Of a stretch of DNA of 64,000 bases, positions 44,501 through 55,499 are shown piece by piece. The DNA comes from Wolfiporia cocos. Its lineage: Eukaryota; Basidiomycota; Agaricomycetes; Polyporales; Phaeolaceae. The stretch lies in contig JACCLO010000017.1 in NCBI GenBank assembly GCA_029448655.1, forward strand, positions 1 through 64,000, written 5' to 3'. The notes beneath the pieces are model-generated. The model made no database searches. It was not told the origin of the DNA and saw nothing but the letters and a program-made list of their open reading frames with translations. Made by a program: the position numbers and the translations under genes. Position 1 is the stretch's first letter. The number at the start of each line of letters is the position of its first letter.

Positions 44501-45594
44501 TGACACAGATGGCTCTGTGGGACTCACCACGCCAGTATCCTTGCGATAAACTAAGGCGACGAGGTGAGGTAGAGGTTATCAGACACTGTAGTAGGTGGAA
44601 GGTTCTTCTACGGCGTACGCCGAGAAGAATAGAACTAAGGTTATAGGCCGTCAAGGCCCTACTTATATACATAATAATATCAGGTCATGTGCTACTGTAT
44701 AGTGCATGCCTGATAAGGAGTGTGGGCTTGGTTGCCATAAGGGCGACCAAGTGATACGACTACTCTACAAAGGCCGTGGCCCGCCGGTAATGGTCGAGCC
44801 AATGGTAAGAGAGAGCGTGTGGTCTCATCGTTAGATGGACATGTGAAGACGGGCGCAGCCCGGGTATAAGGGATGCCGGTTGCCGGATACCGTGAGGCAT
44901 AATGGCGATTGGCCGGTCATCGGGTGCTGACCAAGGCGGAACGCCGAGGTCGTAATGCTATTGGGCCAGCAGGCACCGTAGCATGTGATATGTCCGGACC
45001 GGAAGGTTACCGGAACATATGGTGGTCTTAGCCGTGAGGCGAGGACCGGTGTTTGGGCAACGCCGTGATGGCAGAAGCCCGGGACTTGGAGAACGCCGAG
45101 TCCGTGGGATGGCCGAGAAGGCCGAGCCTATAGCGATATTGCCTTGATGCTAATATAGTGCTATTTGGCCGTGTTGCCATTATTATGCGAAGGCGTGGCG
45201 CGCCTGAGGTGCCATTGTGATTAAGGATCTTATGGCGGTGGGAAGCCGGGAAGGCCGTCCCAATAGTACAAGGCCGCGAGGCACTGTTTGTACGTGTGGA
45301 CATTATTATGCGAGCGTGCCGCGCTCGGCCTATCATTATGATCTAAGATCTATGACATGGCTGGTCTTACTCTGTCGGGCGAGACCTGTATGACGTAGCT
45401 GTAACTGTGCTATTGGACCGGAAGGTGCCGTAGCGTTATGTAAGCTGGTCATGGGGTTGACGAGCCCAGTTAAGGGCTTGTCGTGGTGGCAATGGGAGTT
45501 AACCCGTAGATAACTGGTAGTTAGACGTATAAATCCCAGGTAAATTGCTATAATCGTAGGAAAAATGCTGTAAGCCCCAGATAAATCTGTGACA
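44501..45594 (-). repeat. LARD 3' LTR (1,094 bp)
   Basis: Matches the other LARD LTR and, reversed, the solo LTR at 40248-41341. It abuts the purine tract at 45595. Confidence 0.95.
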
Positions 45595-45631
45595 TTACCC
45601 CCGCTTTAGGTTTCATCGTTCCTGATGAAAC
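45595..45631 (-). promoter_or_regulatory. LARD polypurine tract and hairpin
   Basis: Minus strand: perfect stem GTTTCATC/GATGAAAC (45631-45624 with 45617-45610), loop AGGAAC, then CTAAAGCGGGGGTAA and the LTR. Spacing (15 nt) equals that of Gypsy-1. Confidence 0.78.
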
Positions 45632-45664
45632 TATTCCTCATTATGTACGTCCCAAGAGCGGTAT

Positions 45665-45877
45665 AACGCGTGATGACGATGTGTCAAATGCCGTTATGGT
45701 GCTGCTTCAATTTTGTTAATTGAACAGGGATAAATGGGAGTTTCAGGACTTGTGGTGGAGCCTGAGCGTGGAAGGCGATTTTATTCCTTATAGTGATTTG
45801 TAACGCGTGATAGCGAAGTGCTAAATGCCGTTACTAGCGATTATCAACGCGTGATGACCGAAAGGTCAAATGCCGTT
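45665..45877 (-). repeat. Three copies of a small stem-loop motif in the LARD interior
   Basis: Copies at 45665-45695, 45802-45832 and 45846-45877 share flanks AACGCGTGAT and AAATGCCGTT. The inner stems differ but still pair: GAC/GTC, AGC/GCT and GACC/GGTC. Confidence 0.7.
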
Positions 45878-45950
45878 GTTAGGGAGATGTAGTCGTGTTA
45901 CTAGAGTGTATTGTCATTGTGCACGCGGATCCTGGAAGGAGGGGCTCTCC

Positions 45951-47541
45951 TGTTATCGCTGAAGGTGTTCTAGTGCCTTTTCGCGACCTTTGTCGGATTG
46001 TTGCTTTTGCTTATGACGTTACTCGTAGTAGAAGGCGATATGAAAGTGGTCTGCATATAGTGCCTTTGAGTCTACTAGTAATCTATACTCCAATAGCTTG
46101 CCAAGCGTATTAGAGGGTGCATTGTGTCGTTGTACGTTTTTCGGATAAGCATTGTGCCGGATACCTATAAGTGAGGGCTTCACTGTTAACTCTGAAGGTT
46201 TTCTAGTTCCTTTTCGAGTCCTTTTGCGGTTATAATGGCTTATGCTGTAGTACCCGTTGAGTGTAACATAGCGGTGCTTTTTCGACGTCTATTGCCTAGC
46301 GGTGAATGGGATTGCAAGTTCCTTCATTCGCGTGGCGGGTGTCTTAGGCTTTGTGCTTGTACAGGGGTAATCCTACTTTGTACGACTTATGCGGTTGAAC
46401 GGTTATTAAAGGACGTCGCCTTATGAACGTTTATGAGGCGTCGCCTCCCTAGTATCGCAAGTACTAAGCGTGAGACATTTGTCAATGCCCATTTGTTACA
46501 GGGGTTGTGTCCCCTAGTTAGATTGCTTCTAAGTAGCGATCTCTTCGGAGTCGTAAGTTCCGGAATGAAGCTGTGCCTTCGTGGTTGTATGCACTATTTA
46601 TTAACGAGTAGGCTTCTCGTGTAAAACCCCATAGTATAGGTACTAATCATTGTGCATTATGGTTAATGCTTATGATTGTATTCCCTAGTACTGTAGTGTC
46701 GTTGCCGTAGTGAGGCCTTATTGGGTAACCGTGAGAACATACATCCTTGTCAGGGGTTGTCTCGTAAAGGTATATCCCGTAAGGGCTGAAGTCACGTGGT
46801 GGCGATGACGGTAGTTTCCAATGTGCTTGTATGTCGTTAAAGTCGTTCTTCGATTGAGTATGACATTGTAAGCGTGGGAACTGGGATGATCGTTGGGGAA
46901 GGGTATATTTCGCTATTGGATAGATAGCTACTATATTCCTATTACAGGGTTGTCGTCCATATACGAATAGGACAGTACGAGCATGAATGAGGGTAATCAG
47001 GCCTCTTAGTGCATGTCGTTGGTTGCTTTAATGACCGTAAGGTACATTTGTAAGCGTGGGATAGTGGACTTGTTAAGGTCCTAGGTGCGAAATTAGGGTT
47101 TCCACCCCCTCTTTCACGTTTGATCTCCCGATCGAACCTATCCAGATGGTTTTGGTTTTTAAAGAGGTTAAACCGCCTCTATGCCCAGATAAGGGTGGGT
47201 GGATGTGGGCCGAAGGTATTCTTGTGGTATATCCATGTACGGCTGTATCCAGTAGTCGCTCGCATATGCGACCAGATTTTTATACTAAGGTTTCCAAGCC
47301 CTAGTTTGTCGGAATCGAAGGGTTTTCCAGGCCCATATTCGATGTAGTGACGAGATGTAATCCTTTCTTGTCGTAAGGATACAGATCCGGATTTATTTAT
47401 TGCGCGTCTCGACGGTGCAGGTTTCCGTAAACCAAGCAAATAAATGATAACCGATTGCCAAATCGGCTTGATTGTCCTAATAAGGGGGGCTCCCTTGTTA
47501 TCTCTGGAAGTTTTCGAGTGCTTCTTCGAGACCTTTTGCGG
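45951..47541 (-). repeat. Three dispersed ~46-bp repeats in the LARD interior
   Basis: At 45951-45995, 46184-46229 and 47496-47541, each of the form TGTTATC-TGAAGGTTTTCTAGTGCC followed by TTTTCGAGACCTTTTGCGG with a few changes. The rest of 45632-48600 has no recognisable gene; frames at 47179-47685 and 47682-47918 (minus) carry no motif. Confidence 0.65.
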
Positions 47542-48599
47542 ACGATCGCATTGAATTGCTGAGGTGTATTTTTCGAATTCGGTTATTCTCCCCACAGAGA
47601 AAAGTTGAATCGAAGTGAAATCAAAAGTGAGGTAGCTAGCCTCGTGACGAATTTTGCGAGTGGCGTGCGAAATTGTCGATTTCAATACAGGGGGGGACCG
47701 GTGTGGAACCGGTTGTGAATTCGGCGATTGTGCGAGAATGCCGAATGAAGTGTGATTCTAGAAGCCTTGCGGCCTCCGCTACACTTCAAGGGAACGCGTA
47801 TCAATAGCGTGTGTCCCTTGCTTTCCTTTCCTCTAACCCAGATTGCAAGATTCAATGAAGTAATCTTGTTGCGATCTGTTTGTACGTGGGTGGCTGGTGG
47901 AAACAGCGCTGTACCCAATTATTTATAGACGCTTGTCAGACGTCTCTTCCCAAACGGATGGTAATTTCCTTTTCAGGAGTTCCATTACCGAAAGGGGTGC
48001 CCCCGTTCAAAGGTTCTTATGACATGTGACCAAATGACCGATGCTCAAATAACCCGAATCCCCTTTTCAGGAGCGAAGACCAAAGTCAAACGGGCGCCGT
48101 CGGATTATGTGAATCCTAATCGACTTGGTACTTAGGCATTCCCATAGTAATAATAGTTATAAGCATATATTTGCCAAGCGTACGCGATCCTACGTCTAAG
48201 GGAACAGGTACTAGTATCGTTCTTCGATTGACTAAGTGTACCCGTAAGACGTAAAGGTTGCTTTTTATGTACATAAGCGACCTTTAACCAGGCTAGATAA
48301 CCTGGGAACCAGCAGGTGACGCAGGATTTCCAAAGGCTAATACAGATGCTATTGGACGGTTTCTAAGCTAATACAAGTATTGCTATTTACTAGGAGCCGC
48401 CACTAAAACTACATGTTTATCTACTTATGGACTGGGATACCAGGGTACCTGAAAGAGAGCTCGTCATCAGCGATCAACGCTGAGTGGTCATGTCTAACAC
48501 AAGAAGAACGGGGGCATGGTTAGGGGCGCCCTTGTCAGGACGCCGCGCGGAATTTAGCCGACAGGTGTCTTCATCGAAGCGCGCGACTTCCTTCTAGAA

Positions 48600-49452
48600 A
48601 GAGAGTCGGTGACTGCCAGCATTTGACAGGCTGGGTCACATGGTTGGGAATAGGATACACAGCCCATTTCCTCGCGGAGATGAGCTGGAAAGTGGTCGCA
48701 GTATTACACCGCGACCGGTCCACGCTTTAGTGGTAAGGCTTGCCATCTATAGACACCTGGGTGTCACATCAGGGCTAAAAAACCATCCGTCGATCTAAGA
48801 TCGCGCATTCACGAGCGCTCCACACATCAAAGATGGTGGGCAACGCCGCATGCTTCCGGTGGGGCCCCAACTCGGTTTAACCCAGGCTCGCACGCCGAGC
48901 TGCCCGTAGGACTTACGCTATTGGCTACCGCGAGTGACCTCGGCCGGTTTGACCTTGCGAGTCTCACCGCCTCACCACTTGGATTCCCCAAAGGAGATCC
49001 CAAGCGGGCCCCTTACGCCTGGGGGGCGGCTTTGGAAGATTCCCACACCCAACTAAGGGAATACGCCGGAGCGCATATCCCTATGGGGATCCTACTGGTA
49101 GTGTTGGGTCCCTGAACAGGGATTGCCAAGACAGGGGGCTGCGCGCACACAGGCAGACGGTCCCCTTTTCCCAATAGGCGGGTCTCAACCGCTGACAGCC
49201 GCAACCTTGTCAGGAAGCGGCCGTCTCTCCTTAACCCTGGAGTCCGGGTTCGCAGGACGCATGCTGCTGATTAGGCAAGCAGCGCCCCACTGGGTGGCAG
49301 CAGGCCGCTAAGCCCGCCGCCGATGTATCCCATAACCGCAACCACGGAGCATGCATCCCCTTTGCAGGAGAGCAGCGGCCCCTGCGCTATCTCAGACACC
49401 TGTTGGAGGAAAAACCCAGGCGCCACCAGTTAAGGAGGCGCAGGGGGGTAGG
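48600..49452 (-). other. LARD 5' leader, homologous to the Gypsy-1 leader
   Basis: Aligns by eye with 22920-23718 through conserved blocks (CATCAGGGCTAAAAAACCA, TCGATCTAAGATCGCG, CACGCCGAGCTGCCC, GCTATTGGCTACCGCGAGTG, ACACAGGCAGAC, GGCGGGTCT) separated by variable sequence. No ORF is shared. Confidence 0.78.
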
Positions 49453-49465
49453 TAGTTCTATTCTT
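49453..49465 (-). promoter_or_regulatory. LARD primer-binding site, self-priming type
   Basis: Minus strand AAGAATAGAACTA is an exact 13-nt complement of TAGTTCTATTCTT at 49603-49591 in the adjacent 5' LTR, about 32 nt after the TATA box. Confidence 0.85.
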
Positions 49466-49466
49466 A

Positions 49467-50560
49467 TGACACAGATGGCTCTGTGGGACTCACCACGCCA
49501 GTATCCTTGCGATAAACTAAGGCGACGAGGTGAGGTAGAGGTTATCAGACACTGTAGTAGGTGGAAGGTTCTTCTACGGCGTACGCCGAGAAGAATAGAA
49601 CTAAGGTTATAGGCCGTCAAGGCCCTACTTATATACATAATAATATCAGGTCATGTGCTACTGTATAGTGCATGCCTGATAAGGAGTGTGGGCTTGGTTG
49701 CCATAAGGGCGACCAAGTGATACGACTACTCTACAAAGGCCGTGGCCCGCCGGTAATGGTCGAGCCAATGGTAAGAGAGAGCGTGTGGTCTCATCGTTAG
49801 ATGGACATGTGAAGACGGGCGCAGCCCGGGTATAAGGGATGCCGGTTGCCGGATACCGTGAGGCATAATGGCGATTGGCCGGTCATCGGGTGCTGACCAA
49901 GGCGGAACGCCGAGGTCGTAATGCTATTGGGCCAGCAGGCACCGTAGCATGTGATATGTCCGGTCCGGAAGGTTACCGGAACATATGGTGGTCTTAGCCG
50001 TGAGGCGAGGACCGGTGTTTGGGCAACGCCGTGATGGCAGAAGCCCGGGACTTGGAGAACGCCGAGTCCGTGGGATGGCCGAGAAGGCCGAGCCTATAGC
50101 GATATTGCCTTGATGCTAATATAGTGCTATTTGGCCGTGTTGCCATTATTATGCGAAGGCGTGGCGCGCCTGAGGTGCCATTGTGATTAAGGATCTTATG
50201 GCGGTGGGAAGCCGGGAAGGCCGTCCCAATAGTACAAGGCCGCGAGGCACTGTTTGTACGTGTGGACATTATTATGCGAGCGTGCCGCGCTCGGCCTATC
50301 ATTATGATCTAAGATCTATGACATGGCTGGTCTTACTCTGTCGGGCGAGACCTGTATGACGTAGCTGTAACTGTGCTATTGGACCGGAAGGTGCCGTAGC
50401 GTTATGTAAGCTGGTCATGGGGTTGACGAGCCCAGTTAAGGGCTTGTCGTGGTGGCAATGGGAGTTAACCCGTAGATAACTGGTAGTTAGACGTATAAAT
50501 CCCAGGTAAATTGCTATAATCGTAGGAAAAATGCTGTAAGCCCCAGATAAATCTGTGACA
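49467..50560 (-). repeat. LARD 5' LTR (1,094 bp)
   Basis: Carries the TATA box (complement of 49629-49635), the palindrome 49610-49627 and the self-primer start. Confidence 0.95.
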
Positions 50561-50656
50561 CCTCTTCATATGTTTACCACTGCGTTATGGACTACTTAGC
50601 CAGTACGTCACGTGACCCCTAGATTAGATTGTCCCTTAGCGTTTAGATTACCCCGG

Positions 50657-51258
50657 TGTCACAAGAAATCCCGGAATAAAGGGGTTCCCTAATGACTTAT
50701 TCACCCTTATTCCACAGATATTCGCTACGATAATACTTAGCCGCTCGAGTGGAACCGCACATGCGTAGGTAGATAATTCCTTCACTATCTTATCTCTACA
50801 GGTCACGTGATGTTGGGAGTAGTCACAGCGTAACGTAGTCATGGGTTACGGTCACAGCGCGTGCACAGACCACGCCATTAGGGCAGGTCTTGTGCGGCGG
50901 TAGTTACTGATCCTCATGTATATATACTACGACGTTCTGAGGCTTACACCTCAGAACTATTCTTCTCGGCCTTGGGGCAAGTCCCCTGGGAACCATCTCC
51001 TCTCTGGTGTGCGCCTGTCTCAGCGTCGACATCCACCCTCTCTCTCTTTGACTGCTAGCCTGGGTGCCTAAGGAGCGGCCAGTCCTCCTCATCCGCCAGC
51101 GGTTCGGTGCGTCCCGACCAGCCCCTATACTAGGGAAGGGCAACGGCAGTTCGTCCACAAGAGACGTCCTGTTCTCCTTGGAGGATAGGGATAGGAGGGA
51201 TATAGGGAGGGTTTCCCCGCTTTGCGGGTAGTCACGAAGCCAGTAGGTTTCCGTGTCA
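50657..51258 (+). mobile_element. Solo LTR, 602 bp, target duplication CCCGG
   Basis: Starts TGTCACAAGAAATCCCGG and ends GGTTTCCGTGTCA, flanked by CCCGG (50652-50656 and 51259-51263). Palindrome 50934-50957 (GTTCTGAGG, loop CTTACA, CCTCAGAAC). Same family as 1795-2452. Confidence 0.93.
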
Positions 51259-51819
51259 CCCGGCCCGGTAGTTACTACATCTAGACTGCTTACTATATCA
51301 TGACACGTAGTTAGTGCACACAGACCAGGCCTTTAGGGCAAGTACTTACAGTAGTACCGCTGGTCCATAATGTATATAACCCCTTGGCTGAGGTCTTACT
51401 ACCTCAGTCCAATTATTCTTGGCTTTGGGCACGTGTGCCCTTAGTCTCTCTTCTCTTGTCCCCTGTGTGCACCTCGCCAACTCTGACTACTCAACAGTCG
51501 ACGCCCCTCTGCACTCTTGTCTAACTAGCCTGGTACCTCATTGCGCCTGCCTGTTAGCCTTGGGCCCTAGGGGGCCACTTGTGAATGACACGCTGAGTAT
51601 TCTATGTCAGGTACACACACAGATAGGCAGCATGTGACCACAACGTGTAGGCAGGTGACCATGTAGGCGGCACCTGACCTTTATGACTAGCGCTCAGCAC
51701 CTACAAGGTGTCTGGGGGCATTGAGTTTACAAGGTCCCATTACTGAGACCTTGGATACCACCTGATCCTCCCACGATTGCCAGCTAAATAGTGGTGTATA
51801 TCTCTCATGGACTGACATC

Positions 51820-52362
51820 ATGGATATGGTGTCAGTTGCAGACTTCGACGTTCTTCGTGATGCTCGTGAGGATATTGGTATGCAGCCATGGACACAACAG
51901 ATCAATAGGTGGGTGATGAATTTGTATTTCAACATAAAACGTGCACATGAGGAAGTTGAGCGATTGAATGTTGAAATCTGTCGGCTGCTCACATTCATGT
52001 ATGATGAGCATGCAGATTATTTTCATGCCATCGCACATCTTATCATCACTAGTCTGGCTCTTGCTCATGAACTCTCCCTATGCTGAGAGTATTGCAGTCA
52101 GGTGCACGAGAAGATTGTTGGGTGCATATGGCAAACTTCTTGTCTCCCAGGGTTTACAGGGAACATCTTAACTGGACACCGCATTGAATGTGACACTTCA
52201 CTCAACAACAGAGTCCCACTGCCACCTTGGGCTAAGCCTGTAGTGTCTGCACACCTAGTTGCAGAGGATGAGGAAGTTGGTGAGGATGGCATTCAGGGGC
52301 TTAGTAATGAACATGATGCATACCATTTTGTAAACTTCTTAGATGACCTAGGCAAAGAGTAG
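51820..52362 (+). pseudogene. C-terminal fragment of a KDZ-type transposase
   Basis: One register from 51820 to TGA 52362, broken only by TGA 52084-52086. Visible are a Trp/Tyr segment (MNLYFNIKRAHEEVERLNVE), ICRLLTFMYDEHADY and later SCLPGFTGNILTGHRI. I recall the pattern of charged helix with RLNVEIRRL and then LPGFTG from tails of Kyakuja/Dileera/Zisupton transposase proteins, which are common in mushroom genomes. The catalytic part is absent; the fragment starts where the truncated LTR ends (about 51775). The role would have been DNA transposition. Confidence 0.72.
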
Positions 52363-53134
52363 CTGCAGCTCACAGACATATACTATCGCTCCCACCCTAC
52401 CCTCCTCGGCTGTGGTCCTCATGTGCATGCAGATGCTGCCCACGCCGCCAAGCCCGATGTCAGTGCACCTGACGGTGCACCCGTTGTCACACCTGTCATC
52501 ACCAATAGCACGGGTGTCGCTTGCGGGGAGCATGATCCTGATGCCAGCTGGGCTCAGATTGGCCCCACCAAGTGTGCAGGGAGCACAAACCTTCTTTCCT
52601 CAGCAGGAATCAATCTGTGAGCCCATCAGTGAGAAATTGACAATGACACCATCCTTGCCATGGCCCGATCCGGATGACTTCCACGTATTGAAACGTCATC
52701 ACAGGCCCAGGTCACCAGATCCAACTTCCCCCCAGCTCATCTCAACCGCAACCACCCTGCCATGGGCTCCCTCATGCCCCCGCAGTGACTCCTTCAATGC
52801 CCACATCCACGGCAGCAGCCACACCGGTTTCAAGACCACTGCCATTGGCGTTGTTGCCAAGGCCATGCACAACGAGTGCAGCAACATCGTCAAGTCCATC
52901 CTGGACATGCAGACCAAGCGTGTACCATCCCTCCCCTCATGCCTGCTGAACTCATGCACCCCTGGGCTTTTGATGTCAAGATGCAGTCCTTCTTCATGTG
53001 TTATCTCTCTGAGCGCATGTGGAGCCAGAAGCTGTAAGTAGAGCCCATTCAGCGACGGTAGGTGACGGTTCAGGTCAACCGGCTTGTACCAACCCCTAAC
53101 GGTTCAGGTCAGCCGGTCGTCGGCCCATGCCTTA
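52363..53134. other. Possible decayed coding sequence, unassigned
   Basis: The frame 52412-53041 and shifted frames carry GC-rich coding-like text (e.g. FNAHIHGSSHTGFKTTAIGV, and ELMHPWAFDVKMQSFFMCYL in another register). No domain is recognised. It is probably the remains of a transposon-associated gene with frameshifts. Confidence 0.35.
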
Positions 53135-54448
53135 ACTGTCAGGCCTACCTTCGGGTGGGCCCATGTCTTCCATGACCAGACGGTCATGACGGTCACGGGT
53201 CGGCCCACGACTGCTGCGACCGGATGGTTGTGACGGTTGCGGGTCAGCCCATGACTTCCATGACTGGACGGTTGTGACGGTCGCGGGTCGGCCCACGACA
53301 ACTGCGACCAGACAGTTGCGACGGGTGCGGGTCGGCCCACCACTTCCGCAACCAGACAGTTATGACGGTCGCGGGTCGACCCATGACTGCCGCGACCGGG
53401 CGGTTATGACGGTCGCGGGTCGGCCCACGACTTCCACGACCAGACAGTTGTGACAGTAGTGGGTCGGCCCATGACCATCATGACTGGATGGTTGTGATGG
53501 TCGCGGGTCGGCCCACGACTGCTGTGACCGGATGGTTGTGACGGTTGCGGGTCGGCCCACGACAACCACAACCAGACAGTTGCGACGGTTGCGGGTCGGC
53601 CCACAACCATTGCGACTCCACGGTCATGACGGTCGCGGGTCGGCCCACCAATGCCGTGACCAAACGATCGTGACGGTTGCGGGTCGGCCCACGACTTCCG
53701 CGACCAGACAGTTGTGGCAGTCATGGGTCGGCCCATGACCATCACGACTGGATGGTTGTAACGGTCGCGGGTCGGCCCACGACTGCTGCGACCGGATGGT
53801 TGTGACGGTTGCGGGTCGGCCCACGACAACCACAACCAGACAGTTGCGACGGTTGCGGGTCGGCCCACAACCATTGCAACTCCACGGTCATGACGGTCGT
53901 GGGTCGGCCCACCAATGCCGTGACCAAACGATCGTGACGGTTGCGGGTCGGCCCACGACTTCCGCGACCAGACAGTTGTGGCAGTCATGGGTCGGCCCAT
54001 GACCATCACGACTGGATGGTTGTAACGGTCGCGGGTCGGCCCACGACTGCTGCGACCGGATGGTTGTGACGGTTGCGGGTCGGCCCACAACCATTGCGAC
54101 TTGACGGTCATGACGGTCGCGGGTCGGCCCACCACTTCCGCGATCAGACAGTTGCGACGGTTGCGGGTCGGCCCACAACCATTGCGACTTGACGGTCATG
54201 ACGGTCGCGGGTCGGCCCACCACTTCCGCGACCAGACAGTTGCGACGGTTGCGGGTCGGCCCACAACCATTGCGACTCCATGGTCATGACGGTCATGGGT
54301 CGGCCCACCAATGCCGTGACCAAACGATCGTGACGGTTGCGGGTCGGCCCACGACTTCCGCGACCCGACAGTTGTGACGGTCGCTGGTCGGCCCACAATC
54401 ACCATGACCTGATGGTTGTGGGTGGGCCCACCAATGCCACAATTTCCC
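53135..54448. repeat. 44-bp minisatellite with 264-bp higher-order period
   Basis: About 30 units built on GCGGGTCGGCCCACGACT plus GCGACC and GGTTGTGACGGT. Blocks of six units (264 bp) recur almost exactly, e.g. 53562-53800 and 53826-54064. Long open frames on both strands (such as 53404-54135 minus) repeat every 132 bp (three units) and are a by-product of the array. Confidence 0.92.
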
Positions 54449-54776
54449 CTTCATAGTCAATGACAATGTCAACTACAGGAAGGGACATGGTGATGGTTTG
54501 TTGATGAGAGCTGGCAAAAGAGTGATGACCTGTATTATTCTTGTATTGTTTGATGCATCAGTCACAGATTCCACAGCTTCAGAAGTTCCATTCCAAACAG
54601 CCTCAAGACTTGGGATTACCACAATCATGCTTCATGTGGAGTGTACAGATACATGCATCCATGGTGAGTTCTTAATTTATGTGTATCAGGTATCCCAACA
54701 CATCTACCAGATGCCAGGGATATCATCAAGGAAGCCATAGAAGACAACTCCCTCATGGTATTGGGCAAGACCATTA
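54449..54776. other. No supported feature
   Basis: A + strand frame (54498-54740) has no recognisable motif and may be the decayed 5' end of the next fragment. Confidence 0.4.
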
Positions 54777-55004
54777 GTGGCCAGGGACACCAAAAGAGAT
54801 GGTGCAGAAGATATGCCTGTTAGGACACTGTCCAATTTCTCCATCCATGAATGGTACAGCCAGCAACTCATAGACATTGCTTGTCTCATGGCTTTCAACA
54901 CAGAATTCCAGAATCCATACATGTACAGGACTTTGGGCCTTGTGTGGCCATACATGGATGATAATGAGGAAGGTGAGGACACCGAGATTAATCAGTTACT
55001 TTGA
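54777..55004 (+). pseudogene. Gene fragment of unknown family
   Basis: 75 codons with coding-like composition: RTLSNFSIHEWYSQQLIDIA, MAFNTEFQNPYMYRTLGLVW, then an acidic end DDNEEGEDTEINQLL. No stop inside, no recognisable domain. It may continue upstream across 54498-54740. Confidence 0.4.
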
Positions 55005-55499
55005 GCTCAACTTCAGCGTGCATTTCATCACCGATGCCACTGGGAAACTTCAAATTGATCCGTTGGTGTTCTTTCAAAGGCTGGATCTTGTTCAGAACCA
55101 ATTTGGCAGCAGAAATATCTGCATCCACACACAGCACACTACCAATGTTTTATTGCTTCATTACCTGCAACGGACCAGTGCACAGAGGCTACAGCAATTG
55201 CTCTGAGAATGCTCCAAAGCGAGCTTACACAGGAAGATCTGGAATGGAGCAATGCAGTATGAAATTCAGTGGTTATGCTCATTGTAGACAGGATCGAGAC
55301 AGAAACAGCAAGCCTATGTAAGTGGCATACTAGAAATGCTGCACAAATAAAACATCCAACTGCAAAAGGCTCTTTCTCATGTACAGGTACAACCAGAACA
55401 AACTTGGCCACAAAAATATCTACATCCATGCACAGCATGCCTGGCCATATCACGGAGCATGCCACAGACCCAATGTGATGTGCCAATGAATGGTGCTTT
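55005..55499. other. No gene; a decayed direct repeat
   Basis: Two stretches about 307 bp apart (from 55090 and 55397) share CAGAAC-AA-TTGGC-CA-AAATATCT-CATCCA-CACAGCA with substitutions. Frames here are short. Confidence 0.4.

Larger units (their letters stand above)
44501..50560 (-). mobile_element. LARD: non-coding LTR element, 6,060 bp, target duplication CCTCT
   Basis: LTRs 44501-45594 and 49467-50560 are both 1,094 bp and differ at one site that I see (TCCGGACCGG against TCCGGTCCGG). CCTCT flanks both ends (44496-44500 and 50561-50565). The 3,872-bp interior has no gag or pol motif in any frame. It keeps a 5' leader shared with Gypsy-1, a self-priming site, and the 3' hairpin and purine tract. 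Near-identical LTRs show recent movement, so it must borrow proteins, plausibly from a Gypsy-1-like element. Confidence 0.94.
44429..51609 (+). mobile_element. LTR split by the LARD and another solo LTR, target duplication GGTAC
   Basis: Starts TGTCACGGTTTTTACTG and ends GAGTATTCTATGTCA, flanked by GGTAC (44424-44428 and 51610-51614). Its own sequence is 44429-44500, 50566-50656 and 51264-51609. Palindrome 51388-51407 (CTGAGGT, loop CTTACT, ACCTCAG). Confidence 0.9.

Noticed and set aside
45846..45877. Hammerhead ribozyme
   Set aside because: GTGATGA and GAAA occur close together, but the core order, stem I and the cleavage triplet do not fit.
47179..47918. ORFs of 168 and 78 codons inside the LARD
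   Set aside because: No gag, pol or other motif; frames of this length are expected by chance in 3.9 kb.
49453..49465. tRNA-type primer-binding site
   Set aside because: The site does not begin with TGG, and the exact match to the LTR start explains it better.
53104..54405. Long open frames on both strands (up to 243 codons)
   Set aside because: They lie wholly in the 44-bp minisatellite, exist on both strands and have the array's period; no start or domain supports a gene.
53135..54448. CRISPR-like array
   Set aside because: Eukaryotic context; units vary along their full length and adjoin without unique spacers.
55139..55499. C-terminal extension of the minus-strand frame starting at 55810
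   Set aside because: Composition changes abruptly to Cys/His/Val-rich; likely open by chance beyond the real fragment.
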